64,000 nt of DNA from Cheiracanthium punctorium. Lineage: Eukaryota > Arthropoda > Arachnida > Araneae > Cheiracanthiidae. A program made the position numbers and the translations under genes. The notes under the pieces are model-generated. The model saw only the letters and a program-made list of their open reading frames with translations, did not search any database and was not told where the DNA came from. Below, one piece after another: positions 13,337 through 26,898 of this stretch. Position 1 is the stretch's first letter. Each line of letters opens with the position of its first letter. The stretch covers positions 727,001 through 791,000 of the forward strand of contig JAWZYV010013563.1 of NCBI GenBank assembly GCA_038373885.1. The letters are read 5' to 3'.

Positions 13337-13680
13337 CCGGTTCTCGTCCAGCTGGATTATTTGCTACCAGTAGAAATATTTGGCGTTAACTATGCCATTA
13401 TAGCAGTTACAGTACAATTTGGATATTTGCTAGCGCGACGAGATGGTATAATTCGTGGTGCTAAGTACGCCAATCTGCAAACGATTATGTAAATGAAAAT
13501 ATGGATAACGGTTTTCCGGTAAGCTTAAATGAAGAGTAATTATAGGTTGTGAGCATGTGTAAATCGCCAAATAATGAAAAGTCGCCATTGGTGGCAAGCT
13601 CCATAGCTTTTATTAACTTTACATGTACGCAAGTCGCCAAATAATGAAAAATCGCCATGGGTGGCAAATTCGCAAGGTGT
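13337..13680 (+). repeat. Dispersed repeat D1, copy 1
   Basis: Homologous to 30310-30600 in the same orientation. Shared blocks include TTGGATATTT (13419), TACGCCAATC / TATACCAATC, and the sequence around GAAAAGTCGCCATTGGTGGC. In this copy the block CGCCAAATAATGAAAA-TCGCCAT-GGTGGCAA is present twice (13563-13604 and 13633-13668). There is no coding frame. Probably an old unclassified transposon. Confidence 0.65.
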
Positions 13681-13857
13681 CCAATAGGTTTTACATTATT
13701 AAAAATACAGCTGAAACAGATGTTCTGATTTTATTATGCTTTACCTCCTAATTAATATAACTTTTGAATGGCAACATTAAATATCATTGTGTTTCTGAGA
13801 AGTGCAAATAATTTTTCCAGCGATTATAAGCGGAGTCCGCACTCCAAGTGGAGTATA

Positions 13858-14048
13858 GCTCAGGACAGGGGCGTAGCCAGGGGGGGGGGAGATATCGGGA
13901 TATATCCCCCCCCCTCGAAATTTTTGGATTAGTGGTAAAATTCCGTCTATTTATACACATATAAGTTTATATCCCCCCCCCCCGAAAACTTTTCCAGGAG
14001 CATATCCCCCCCCCGAAAAATTTTCCTGGCTACGCGCCTGGCTCAGGA
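13858..14048. mobile_element. hAT-type MITE with perfect 8-bp target duplication
   Basis: The element proper is 13866-14040 (175 bp). Terminal inverted repeats are CAGGGGCGTAGCCAGG and CCTGGCTACGCGCCTG. The 8-bp duplications GCTCAGGA at 13858-13865 and 14041-14048 are identical. CAGGGGCGTAGCC ends with an 8-bp duplication are classic for non-autonomous hAT elements. The interior is built from runs of C and G (CCCCCCCC three times) around ATATC. Identical duplications suggest a fairly young insertion. Confidence 0.93.
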
Positions 14049-14239
14049 CCCGTACAACACGGATTCCCAAAGCAAAATATCTTCCGTGTTATGAGGGGGA
14101 GGGGGTCTACTTTAGTGTGAAATTTAAATTTTTATGTACCAATGAACCTGCAAGAACCAAGCAATGTGTATCTCAGTAACATTCTATCTGATCCAATCTT
14201 CGGGTTTTGTCTGTTGAAATTATGTCTTTTTTACGAATA

Positions 14240-14316
14240 AGCCTTATTAGGGGCCGAATGCCTCATACGAAAAGTGAGCATAGCGAGTCTGGGGGGCCTT
14301 GGCCCCTAGTCTTATA
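14240..14316. repeat. GC-rich hairpin element
   Basis: TTAGGGGCC near 14247 and GGCCCCTAG near 14300 form inverted ends around GTGAGCATAGCGAGTCTGGG. The inner GGGGGGCC-TT-GGCCCC (14291-14306) is a tight hairpin. A GCGAG-rich stretch followed by a G-run/C-run hairpin is seen at the ends of several mobile elements. The class is not assignable here. Confidence 0.4.
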
Positions 14317-14319
14317 AAA

Positions 14320-17300
14320 AAATTGCTTTCAATTAAATCATCAAACAGTTTTTGTATGCCAATATCTGTGTATTACACAGATCAAAATAATACAAATAGA
14401 GCAAGTATATACCTTTGCTGTATACTTATTTTATTTATTTATTTATTTTTGAAGGAAGATTAACTAATAATAACAGGCTACTTTTTAGTGTTAAGCATTT
14501 CTCTTTATCTGCAAATCATTACGTATTTAATTATTAATAAACTATGTACTTAGCCACTTAAAAATAGTAAGAAAATAATAGTTTTAAAATTATTCACATT
14601 TAAGAATAATTTAAACTCATTTTTCAATAACTAGTTTCATAAAAAAAATTGTACTTCATTCAAAAGACTAATTATCTCAATTAGCACGCATACTCTTATG
14701 AGAAGAATCATTATATAATATTTTATAGTTTTTTTATTGAATCTTCGTATTTAGTAAAATGTAAATATGTACATTAAAATTAGTTAATGACGCACGAATT
14801 TATTTTAAAATAAAGTTTTAAGAACTTTTACACTATACTTGCATATTTAAGTTTGAACAAATCAATAAACATGAGATAATTATTATCCAACATTGTTGTC
14901 TTATGAATAGAAAATCTATATCAGAATTCAAAGAAATGTTATTTTGCTTTTCCTTTCTCTTAAAACCATACTAAAAAAAACTTTTTGGAAGCGTTCTCCT
15001 AAAAGTGGCACTAAGGATTTTTTTTCCCAGGAAATCTTTTCTTCAACATACTTTCTGTTTAAAGAGCAAACTGTACGATGAATTTCAGAATAAAACAGGT
15101 TTGAGACAAGGGAAAAGAAAGCAGAGTGGAATTTTTTTGGAGACAGAAAATTTCACGTTTTGTTTTTATGAAAGAATGATTCAAAAGTAAATATTTTAGA
15201 AGAACGATAAAAAGTAGCGTAAGGAGGCGAAACAAAACAGATTTTCTATTATTCAAGATAAATGAAAATATTTTAAAACATGGCAGATTAAAGTAAAAGT
15301 TAAATGAACAATGAATGCTCTGAAATAAAACAGAATTGATACTCTCTGTAAAAGTATTACTGTTATTGTTGTTGTTAAAACTCTTACTTTAGTGCGACAT
15401 TATTAAATTTGTGTAAGGAGAGTATATTAAAAAACAACAACTAGGAATCAAACAGCGATTGTTCAAAATGATCAATATTTACAATGCGTTTTGTAAAGTT
15501 TCTAGGGAATTTTTTAAGGTTAAGTGGTTAATTCTATAGACGTTAATTGTATGCTTTTTCCATCCCGATTATCGCCAGTAAAATTATTAAATTTTTTTTT
15601 AAATATTTTTTTTGCATTCTAAATTTGGGCACATAAAAAATCTAAGTGATTTCTTCTTTCGATTTATATAAGCAAGTAATAATAATGCGATGCTATTCTC
15701 ATCTGTTTCCTCATAAGTTTTTCAAGATGACTCTTGTCAATCAATTTTTCTTTGTGCGGCAATTGCATATTTAGCTTAGTTTAAAAACGAGAATATAAGA
15801 CATCAGAAAACATTATTTTTCGCTATAATATCTTGTTATGATATCAAGAAAATATTGAATCATATGTTAAAAGGTCCCTTTTTTGTAAAATGTACCTCGG
15901 AATTAATAGCAAATTTTATTTCTGAAAGCGGAGTATTTGCTTGTCCATATACCTTTTCTTATTCAGACTTCTTTTCACCGAAAATAATAATCTTTTCAGA
16001 ATGTTCTTTCTTGTTCTAGGTACTCGAATCTATATTTTTCTAAACTGAAAGCGTGTTAGCATATTTAGACTCAAAAGTACGGTAAACATACCATTATTCT
16101 CAAAGCCGATTGTCTCTAGAACCACAGAAATTTCAATTTCTCTATTAGAAAAACAAGCGAAAGACAGATGAATCAATTAAAATAATCTTACAGTATCTAT
16201 ATTTTAAAAGGGGGTTATAAGGCGTCTTTTCAAGCTGCCATTGGTAAAATTTGTTAGCTGCAATCATTTTTAATATTTTTCTTTTATGCGAATTTTACGC
16301 GAATCATTATATTTAGTTTATACAATAATTATTTTTGCGAGAATGAAATACGGGACTAATAAATTTACTTACACTTTGATCGATTCAAACTTAAAAATTA
16401 GGCTTCGTAAAGAAAGTTGGTAAACTTATTTTAGTTTTTATTTTCTGATTACCAATATGGCATCAGCACAAAATCCAACAACCAGTCAGGACTTTTAGCA
16501 AACATTTTTCAGTACTTACAAGTCAAGTTTTTTTCTCTCTTCCAAACAAACAAACTCTTTAAAAAATTTTATTTGGATTTTTTTCCCCTTCTTCTGCCGC
16601 AGAGTCATTTATCGTAATCTCATAGAAGATTCTGCATCGCCATAACTAATTTTAATTGATTCTTATTTAAAGAATTTACTGCATCCACAGAATGTGTCAA
16701 ATTTAACTGAATTTCTTGTAATTCTTCGTTAAAATTTTGGAAGACCAGTACTTAGTAGATTTTTTTATTAATGCTGCATTAAAGATCAGTTTTCGATCAG
16801 CCGAAGAGACGAAATAAGAAACAATTTTATCTATTCCATAGAAATACTTATTTATTTGTAGGAAAGAAGGAAAATGGGGGGAAAACTTCTCCGCATTTGT
16901 ATTATATTATTCCTTACATCTCCTAAGGAAAATCGCGTTACGTGAGTAACTCCTTAATAGCCTATGTACAGGTTTTGTTTTGTCTTGTTCGAAATGCGTT
17001 ATAAATACAAGTTTATAATAAGATAGTATTGAGTGCGTTTTTTCATTTGGTGTTATTACGAAGAAGAAATAATAATTATTTGTACGGTTTGTATTCCGTA
17101 TCGTTAATAGAAATTAAATGTTGTTGCCATTATTTGAAACATTCATCGAACAAACTGCACAAAAAGTGTTTTTTTTTTAAATCTGCGTAAATGTATTTAT
17201 CTTGTTTTTTAATACTACATTTAAAAAAATAATTATTGTCTTAATTAAAATGTACCGAATCACTTTCGTATTTTCGTTCAATTGATATTGTAAAAAATAT

Positions 17301-20300
17301 TTTTGTATGGGTTTGTCATAGCTAAACTTGTCTAAAGCTATCACATATTTTGAGCCAAGACCATAGTCCATAAAATATTTTCATAAAAAAAGTAATAAAA
17401 CAGAGTACATTTAATTATGTTACAGAAGTTAATAATATCAACAAAAATAAAAGCGGTGTTCGATTAAAATACATGAAGTCATTTATAGGTCGTATAATTT
17501 TGGAATTTTAGGAAACTTAATTCATTAATTTTGAAAGCTATATTAATAAAGACAGCCATAGCTGTTTTCTGAAATTTTTTTCTTTTATGTGTTTTTAAAA
17601 TGAGAAATACAACAACGGTGTATATATACATATATAGAGTGGTTTTTAATCACTGCTGTTCTTTAGTAACATTTGAATCCTACTGTATAGTTACGTTGAT
17701 ACCTGATTCACTGACTCACAGACTCTGGAACAATTCCGGTTCAACCACTCCAAGAGAAAACTTTTACCACCATTACTTCAAAAAAATTAAAATGTTAAGC
17801 ACAAAAAACTTAATAAAATCTCACTCGTTTGTATGATCCGCTCGAATTTTTTCAAAATCATGCAAAAAATAAAATAAATAAAGACAATAATCTACGCTAC
17901 TTTAAAAATCTGAAAATCCACCTTTTTCTGATTCTCAAGACATTTTTTTTTTCTATTTTCAGCTGTATTTTATTTCCTAAAGTATAAAAAGTTAATCATT
18001 TACTCGTCAAAATTTGGTGTCGCAAGTGATAATGATGTGATACTGAAGTTACGATTATCAGGCTTCGAAGAGAAAATTGCGATTCCAGTTCATTTAAAAT
18101 ATTGTTTCTAGATTACCCAGTTTAACATTTTTCACCAATGAAATGCTTTCCTCTGCATGAAACATTGATATAAGAGGGGGATCGATTCCCAGCGAAACGA
18201 AATCTTTCGAATGCGAAAAGCTTTCGCACGTTTATAGAAAAAATCTGCAATTCCGATTTCGGTCTATAATAATAATTGAAGTTATTGATTTTGAGTGCAC
18301 AAAGATTAAATATATTGAGTGTATGCATATTTTTGTCGAATGATTTTCTAGCGGCCGTTGTAATTGTCTCCATAACGGGTTTTATCTTCTGTTCAAAAAA
18401 TAATTAATGTATATATTTAAGAGCTTCCTTTTAGTAAAAATTGTCTTGTATTTCTCATCATCTCGTAAAATGTCACATTTCACTTCTCTGGAATAAGAAA
18501 ATAACTATATGACAAAGGAAATCAATACAAAATGAAAAATCCGTTATTGAGAGTTTATAGGGATGCACTAAAGCAGGCATCTGCTTCAGGGATAAAAATC
18601 GTTCTTGAGAATTGAATGCCTCTATTGATCGAATAAAAGAAAAAAGATGCGGTAAAAAATAGGTTCTCTTATTTTATTCTAGTACTTTCGTTTCATCCTT
18701 TTTTTCTCGTCTCGGGACTTCGTTTCACATATTCTTTCTTCCAACTTTTTTGTGTTCATTTTTTTCATAAAATTTTATTCCAGAAACATCCTGCGCATAT
18801 CTTCCATCCTATGTATCATTCGGAAGTGCTTTTGCGAAAGTTTGAATTTTAATAATGCTCACTGTGCATGAATCTTACCTTGGCTCTCTGTGGTGAGTTT
18901 TCATTTCCTGTCACATTACGTAATTTTTGTAGCTACGTATCACTTATTGTTGAAATAAATATGAAAAGCATTATTCTGTTTATAAGAGAATGTGTTTTCT
19001 AGATTACTTCTGTTAGGCACAGAGAAGGCATCTACTTTTTTTATACTATATTAAATATTAATCAAACATTTAGTATTTTTTTTTTTGGGGGGGGGGTATA
19101 TAATTCAGTGAAAACGTATTTAGATTACCCAATAACTTTGTTTGAATGGATAGCGATACCAAAATTTTAAATTTAACATTTTTTTTTCAGCGTCAGTTTT
19201 TTTTTGTATTGTTACTTTCTTCGTTAATTTTATATAGGATTTATTCTTATGGAATGAAGTTTATATCCAGTATAATTGATGGTAAGTGTCAACAAAGCAT
19301 AGCCATTTTATAATGAGTATGAAAGGGCAAATATTTGTTTTTTCTACTTTAATGGTGCTGTCACTTAAAATATAATATACGAATTTAAAATTATTAGCGT
19401 CTTAATATACAGTTTTCTACCTGAAAAATAACAGTAATTAATATTTAAAATGAATAATGTAAAATAATTTAACACAAATGAGTTTTTTTAATGAACACTC
19501 TCGAAAAATATATGTTCACTTTATAGAAATTCGGAATATTTTTCTTTTTCTTTTCTGTTAAAGTATTGAACTGAGTATTTTGGAGATATTCCGGTGAATA
19601 TTCAATACTAAAATATTTTCAAAACTTTATGTTTACTATTATTAAACAAGCAAACAAAAATAAAACAAACAATAAACTTAATTATAATTTCTTTTTAATT
19701 GAATTTAATTTGTTTAAGTGTTATTTCTGGAACCCCGATCTTGACCCTGTTACCCCCATGGCAGGAAGTGTGCTACCATTCTTAAAACGCTGTTCTTTTA
19801 CAGGAAAAATGTTTCGAAATGCCATTTTGAAGTCATAAAACCATTAACTGTACCTTAATTATTAATAGTAGTTTGGGTCCACAGACACCAGCATTAATGG
19901 ATGAAAAACACTAAACTATTTTAGAAGTAACATATTTATAATCGTTTGTTCTACTTGCAACATGTTCTACTATCAAGTTTTTCTATTCATATAATAATAT
20001 TTAATATGAAGAAAAATTAATAACTGCCATTTATATGTAAGAAACATATACTTTTTCTCTAGATACTTTTTTTTTCAAAAGAAGTTGTATTTACAATGTT
20101 TAGAAGAGTTTTAAAATCATAGTGATACTACTGAAGAAAAAAATATCAAAATAACTTTTTTCACAATTTTTTATTATATTTACGTAATTTCGATTAAAAG
20201 ATCACCATTTGAACAAAAAAATATTTTTTGCGTGGAAATTTTTCACAGTGGGAATAAGAGGGTTAAAATTTTTATTAAAGTTTAGACTTGTTAATAAGTT

Positions 20301-20860
20301 TGTTATAATATAATCTAGTAAACTAAGAAACTTTAGCTTTCTGCTATGATTTCTCTTCTATCATAAATTAAAATGTAAGACTAAACCGTAAGAAATGTGA
20401 TGGAAAAGATTTTATGATTAATAAATTAATATTAAATAAATTCCAATGAAGATGAATTCCGTTTGAATATTTTTTGTGCACTTTTAAAGTATTTTACTGT
20501 ATTCGGTTATTTTATTTGATCATTTTTGTTTTGCTGAACTTACTGTATAACATTATTTTTAAAAATATTTCAATAATGAAAAAAATATATATAAAAGGTT
20601 GAATAAGAGATAATTACTTAGTCTTAAATATCTAAATGTCCCATTTATCTAAATGTAACAGCCAATTACAACTCTTACAATTAAGTTTGTAAGAGTTTAT
20701 GATACATATTTATGATACTATTACGCCCCTATAGAATTCTTAAAGGAGCTTATAGACAATTTGAATTTTGATAGGTGTTTATTTTATATTAGTATGAGTA
20801 ATTGTTTAAATATAAATAAAGAATATATACATATATTTTTTCATATTCCTTATAAATAAA
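14320..20860. other. Long AT-rich stretch without recognised genes
   Basis: All frames are short and of low complexity. Homopolymer runs (T then G at 19079-19097) and a short hairpin AACTCTTACAA / TTGTAAGAGTT at 20666-20697 are the only structured items seen. Nothing supports an exon. Confidence 0.45.
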
Positions 20861-21985
20861 AATGAAATTCTGTTTGTTGGTTTGTTTAGACCGTATAAAA
20901 ATCCACAAAAATGGGCCTATCAGCATTTTGCATAGATGTGTAAAATAATATAGAATAAATGATAGTCCACTTTAAAACTTTGAAAGTCCACCCATTCCCG
21001 AAGTATAAGAGATTTTTTATGTTTCCACGCAGAAAGCTTTCCGATACTTGACGGTGTAGTAAACACGGTGATTTACAAGCGAAATCTACGTCACTTTTAC
21101 GTAAAAAAATACGTCACGAACGAAATAGCTGTGAATATTTTTGTTGTTGTTATTTCGATTAGTTGTATTACACAGATTCACTTTTTTTCTAAAATAAAAA
21201 TAAACGCCTAAGAACATAAGATATTTTTACGAATTCAAGTCCCAAATTTGATGGACGTCATTTTGATGTCACATGTTCGAAATTGCTCCCAAAACTTAGT
21301 CATTAAAAGACAGTGGCGTCAGATTCAGATTAACTAGAAATAACCCTTTATTTATTTATTTATTTTGCGTTCGTGAACCATGGATATGAAAATTTATGTG
21401 AATAAACACGGTAAATGCAAAAAAGGGGGTTTTACGAACACATATCCATTAGCTCAGCCGAAACATGAGAAATTTAAATGGTCTGCTAATTAATATCTGG
21501 ATTAGAAATAGTGAGCTGTTACATATTAAAGTAGATTTTTATTACGTAATTTTCGGAATCTGAATTTTCAGTAAGACACATCTTCTGCATATTAGGATGG
21601 GTGAATAAAATCGTATGCAGTTAAGTTGGTTATCGTATAGAAAAATAAAAAACAAAGTGGTTTGAGCGAATAAAGAGATTTCTTAGACATTCGAAATATA
21701 TTATTATGCCATGTATTATTAAATGGAATAGGTTATGCTAAGATGCTTATTTTTTTTTAAGGTAATTGTTTTTTATACATTTCTTATATCTTATAATTAT
21801 TATTAGAATTACGAGTATGGTAATGTATAACTATTTTCTAATAGTCTGCTTAATCATGAAAAGACGATTCACGCAAATGGTGCAAAATTATCGATGTTGC
21901 CTTTTTTTATTCAGATTTTACTGCATAATCCTTTTCCAGTTAGATAGACGTGTTTACATTGTTTTCTTCGCACGCAAATTTATAA
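20860..21985. other. AT-rich non-coding stretch
   Basis: More mixed sequence at 20,880-21,440, with no frame or terminal repeat. The 91-codon frame at 21766-22041 is hydrophobic and T-driven and runs into the tandem repeat, so it is not supported as a gene. Confidence 0.4.
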
Positions 21986-21989
21986 AAAT

Positions 21990-22500
21990 CTATTCGAGTC
22001 TTCGTGAAAGTATCTATTTATACTATATGCAGGAATTTTAGCTTATATTTGTCAGAATTGGTGTAGCATTCTATCAATGAAAAAATCTTTAGAATAATCT
22101 TCAATATTTACAGAGATGCCCATAGAGCATAATGTAATACTTACGAGTCTTCCTGCAAAAGAACTACTTGTGATATATGCATGAAAGGTAGCCTATATTA
22201 TACAGGGATAGTATAGTTCTCTATCAGTGAAAAGAGTTTTAGAATCGGTTCAGTAGTTACAGAGATGTCTACAGAGGATATTAGAGTTCTTTTGAGTGTT
22301 TCCATATAAGTACTATTTATGCTGTATGAATTGTAGCCTATGTTACTCACAGATAGTGTAGATTTCTATTGGTGGAAAAATCTCTAGAACCTATTCAGAA
22401 GTTTCAAAGATATCCATAGAACATAATGTCTCAGAATTTTTGAGTGTCTCTGTAAAAGAACTACTTACGCTATATGCATGAAATGGAGCCTATGTGTTAA
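21990..22500 (+). repeat. Tandem repeat, period about 150 bp, 3 or more copies
   Basis: A diverged unit recurs with the marker TAT-GCATGAA-GTAGCCTAT at about 22041, 22191, 22336 and 22488, i.e. spacings of about 150, 145 and 152 bp. Other marks repeat in phase: CTATCAGTGAAAA, TTCAGTAGTTACAGAGATG, and TTTTTGAGTGT-TCTGTAAAAGAACTACTTA. Many stops in every frame argue against coding. An AATCGGTTCAGTAGTT-like segment is common in dispersed arthropod repeats (general knowledge). Confidence 0.8.
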
Positions 22501-22509
22501 TCCTGGGGG

Positions 22510-24600
22510 TATAAACTATCATTCCTATTTCATTCACAAACATGCAATTTTTCAGATTTATAATATTAACAGGATATATATTGAAGAAGTCACATGAAAA
22601 TTAATTTTTTTTTTGAGCTCCTGAGATAAAAGACCGAATGAATTTTTTTCGAACGTAGTTGGTGCACTATCTTAACAACATATAAAACATGTGTTTCCGA
22701 TTAAACATGTCGAAAAAAAAATCATGATGTTCTTAGCAAATGCAATGTTTATGCAAAATCTATAGAAGATACTCAAATTTTGATTACATTTTTAGAATCA
22801 ACTTGAAAAGTTACCCCTGTAAACAAATTTTCGCTTCATTAAATTTTATAGGTAAGGTGTTTTTGAAGGATATAAGCCCCCAAAAATGGCGAATTTTATA
22901 CGGAAATTTTTAAATTATAATAATTATTTTCTCAGTATTTAATTATCATAGAACTTTCAAAATTGTGTTTCGTGGTTATCTTGGCCTATAAATCATCTGC
23001 AAAAAATTTGAGGAATGATTGGTGTGGTGGAGTGCTTTCATTTTTTGTTAGATTTGACGGGGTACGACCTGGTAGCCTTTTTTTCCCTCCCTGAATTGTC
23101 TCTCCTTAAAATTTTATTATTTTTTCCTTTTGTCTCTTTTCTTACATGCAGGTGATACTATGAGTCAAAATAACTTTTTCAATTGTTTTAAAAGTAAACG
23201 TTTGTTGCAATGCAATGTTAATTTGGTAGATGAATTAATTATTTAAAGTTTCTGGAATATTATAAAATAATGAAATTTCGATTTGCTGCACTTCGATTTA
23301 TTCCGGTACAAAGGATGGGTACTTCAGTTAGTATATATATATATATATATATATACATATATATCGTTCATTCATGAACATGTACTTTATAAAATATTGT
23401 CCAACATTTCCTGAGAAAATCAGGATGCGACTAATCTGTAAAAGTATAGGTTTTGAAATATTCTCATAGAACAAAATATATCTTATATACAGCAGTCACG
23501 ATTTTCAAAAATTTATTTATTTGTCATCGATGGTGTCAACAAAAAAAGTGAAATCTCTTGAGTCCCTCCTTCAGTATTTCTAGGGAGTGAGGGGAAGGGG
23601 GAGAGCGAGAGAGAGAGAGAGCGAGAAAAAGGGGAGAAAGAAATGTTCTGAAAGATACTGCATTTTTGCAGTCATGACTTTTGAATAAATATTTTAGCTG
23701 AATAGAATATATAACAACTATTTTACAAATTTTACAATAGAAGAATTTTTTTTTTTTTAGTAACAGTTCTTTAAGTTATCGAGCCAAATATTAATAAATA
23801 GGACGATTTATCTAGTTTCTCATCATCTTAGTTCTCTGTTGTCACTTATCAAAAAAGATAACTGACTTTAACTTTTGAAACTGATCCCATAACAACTTAA
23901 ATGTATTTTTTCTGAAATGAGGGTGCCAAATTGAAATATATTTCAGAAACTAACGCATAGCAATTTTAAACTATTTAAATGAATGTTTAAATAGTTATTA
24001 TAAATAATTAAAATAAATTAAAATAAAAACGTAAAGCCTCTTTAATTAATGTTTCATGATTTTGAATGATAATAGTATGATTTTGCGCATAAAAAATGTT
24101 TTTTTACTTGAAAAATTAGTTGAAGACATAACTTACCTAGAATTATTTTAAAAGTATCTAAAAAGCAGCTTTAAAAATTAAATTAATAAAAATAAAAATA
24201 ATTTTAAGTGGAAATGATGCATCATTTAACTGCAAAAAAAATTTTCATGTAGTTTTATTGTATGACACCTTTTTTCTTATTTTGCGGGAAAATAATTTAT
24301 TTAAAATGAATAAGTATGACGATGTTTATTCAGTTACATATTTCTAGGTATTAGTTAAGGTTGAAATCAAGAGTGGAAAATTAATTTATGCATGAATACT
24401 GTTTCATGATGCATAATGAGCTGCAAAAATATCTAAACATTGTTCATATTGCCAGTTTGGGTTTAGAAATATTAAAAATGCTGTCCAAAAATGCATAATT
24501 CAAGTGATGTACGATATTTAAAAATGCTATAAAATATACTTTCACGAGTATGAATAATTCAAAGACTGAAAAAAGTCACGGACCTAGAGTTTAAATATTT
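22510..24600. other. AT-rich non-coding stretch with microsatellites
   Basis: (TA)n at 23330-23362 and a (GA)n-rich tract at 23588-23640 are the only structured features. No gene seen. Confidence 0.5.
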
Positions 24601-24827
24601 TTGCTCTCAACAGTACACTCCCAACTGACAATAGGCGGAATAGTAAACTCTCAACCAGTGACACTCGTGCAATTAGTTCTAGTTTTTAGTGTTCTTAAAA
24701 TATCAGTTTTTAAACCTGAAACAACTTATTTTCTTTCATAAAGTTAATTAAAGGCAGTTAATTCAAAAACTAAATGAACTGAGACAAAAGCTAGTTGACT
24801 CAGTTTTCAATAGTTCGTTTACGTTTC

Positions 24828-24861
24828 CTTCGAGGAACTGGTATACAAACGTTCCTCGAAG
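24828..24861. repeat. Perfect 11-bp-arm hairpin in a GC-richer patch
   Basis: CTTCGAGGAAC (24828-24838) and GTTCCTCGAAG (24851-24861) are exact reverse complements around a 12-base loop. CTGGTATACAAA occurs in the loop and again at 24867. The patch 24,820-25,010 is GC-richer than its surroundings, with overlapping frames of about 60 codons on both strands. No protein family is recognised; it could be transposon-derived. Confidence 0.55.
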
Positions 24862-25244
24862 ACGTTCTGGTATACAAAGACATAGGTAGACGATGCCTGG
24901 GAGTTCTTGTTACGTCTTGCGGTTACGGAGATTTTTGCTGCAAGTTCTCGGTCCGGCCTTATGCTCCCTGGTACGATGCCTGAGACATTTACCCATTTGT
25001 GCAAGGATATTCTTGCGAATTTCTTCGATTTTTGCTAATACCAGCAATAATAGATAAATTTCCAATGTCAACGACTTAAACAAGGGATGATTTCTTTTAA
25101 AATCATCATGTATAAAAATTGAAAAGTCAAGATTCTACTTGGTCATGTAAAAATATTTTGTGGAGTTGAGGTTCAATACTGGTGAATAAAGGCTAGGAAA
25201 AATAAATAACGTTGTCGACTGATAGCAGAAATGCCGTCCCAAAA

Positions 25245-25610
25245 ATGGGACACTAGGCATAAATGGGTTAAGAGCCTGCCCTCCTCTCCGCTAATCGCTT
25301 AAGCGTGAGGTCGTGGGTTCGATTCCCATTCATCCCCTGGTTGTTTGTGTCTGTCCTATGAACTGTAAACTTCCTTTGTGTTAGTAAAAACTGCCACAGT
25401 GTTGTCGACTTTATTCGACGAGGATTTATAAGTAGATTCGCTAAACCAAAGTATCAAGTTCGAAAATGATATTCCAGAGACAACAAATAAGCGCATTACC
25501 CAGGCAACTGTACTGAATAAACTAAAGTCGTTCTTAAACTCAAAAGAAACCACGGCCACTAATCACATCTGTTCCAGTTATTGCACGGAAACTGGGGTAA
25601 AAGGATGATG
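25245..25610 (+). mobile_element. tRNA-derived SINE
   Basis: The 5' head resembles a tRNA: A-box-like TAGGCATAAATGG at 25254-25266 and a perfect B-box, GGTTCGATTCC, at 25316-25326, separated by about 50 bases. The words between (TTAAGAGCCTGCCCTCC, TCCGCTAATCGC) look like a diverged D-arm and anticodon arm. A tRNA-unrelated body follows to about 25,610. The right end is not precise and I see no clear target duplication. The 67-codon minus frame at 25356-25559 lies within the body and is not a gene. A small hairpin GTCCCA...TGGGAC sits just upstream (25235-25250). Confidence 0.7.
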
Positions 25611-26716
25611 AATTTGTGATTACAAGGTTAATCTGTATTTAGAAATGTGCGTTTATATATTTATATTTGTCTGAATATATATACATGAATATGCTTAAAA
25701 ATTATGAGCACTAGAACATAGATTGTGTAGTTTTAATGAATCATACTGAAAATATATCTCCTGTTGAATTCTTAAATAAAAATATAATTTGAAATATCTG
25801 TATTATAAAGTTTGTTTCGCTTGCTACTAAATATCTGATGCGAAAAGTAATTTTCACTATACTATAGTTGTCGAGATCCAAATCCAAAACTAAAGTAATT
25901 TGCATGAAAACATGAGTATTAGGAGTATGTGGAATTCAAGTTCTTGTTCGAAAAATATATTCTGCACAAGAGCAACATATGCATTTGGTGAAAAAATGAA
26001 TACGTATATTTTACTTTAACATATATTATAAACCATGTGATGTTATTCTGATAAAATGTAAATTTTCCAAAGTTTGTAGATGACCTGTCACTAAAAATTA
26101 TTTGAAATCAACTCAATACGCTGGGAGAAGTGATAGAATTACTTACAAATTTTATGTATTAAGTGAGCGTCTTTCAAATTCTAATGAAGTCAGATTTCGT
26201 AACTGCTTAGTTAACGTAAACATTTCTCTTTAGCTTAATTAAGTCTGTTTGAAGACTTTAAATAGAAAATCTCTTTCATTGAACATTAAAACCTTTGGCA
26301 TGATCTTTCAAAGGAATGGAGTTTACACGGAAGAAAGTTCTTTATGTTTCATTCAAATAAAAAATTAAAAGCAACTAGAAGTTTTAAATGTTTGATGAGC
26401 GTTAAGTTTTACTATTATAACATAAAAGAATTTTTCGATTGCTACGTAATTTTCCATGAATAGCACTACAAACTTCATAAATATTTGTCTAATGGTTAAT
26501 TTCTTGAATCGAAGCGTAAATTTGCAGTCACTAATTAAATCGCTATCCCTTTACATCTAAGAGTTTTAATGCTATTCAAGTTGTAAATTTTAACTTTCAA
26601 AAATTAAGACGTAAAGCAATTTCGATTCATCCAAACTTTTAGTCTGAAAAGTTCTTCTGCATGATTGATTGTTAACTTAAAGGTATTCGAAATATTTTTT
26701 TTTTTTTTTGTGAAAT

Positions 26717-26717
<1 letters not shown>

Positions 26718-26765
<48 letters not shown>
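26718..26765. repeat. (TA)n microsatellite
   Basis: About 46 bp of uninterrupted TA, followed by two copies of TATATTACATTTTTTTT. Confidence 0.9.
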
Positions 26766-26767
<2 letters not shown>

Positions 26768-26819
26768 CATTTTTTTTATATATTACATTTTTTTTTCAAA
26801 TGGCTACAGTTTATAAACA

Positions 26820-26898
26820 TTCTAACCTTCCGGTTAGAATATTTCTAACCGATTTTATGCAACCCCTAACAATTTATCCGGTTAGAACGAGTTCTAAC
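26820..26898. repeat. Alternating inverted copies of TTCTAACC
   Basis: TTCTAACC occurs at 26820 and 26843, its complement GGTTAGAA at 26832 and 26880, and a partial TTCTAAC at 26892. Five copies in alternating orientation within 79 bp can form nested hairpins, or could be a clustered binding site. No flanking transposon ends were found. Confidence 0.55.

Noticed and set aside
25300..25330. A tRNA gene
   Set aside because: The B-box is perfect but the acceptor and anticodon stems do not close and a SINE body follows.
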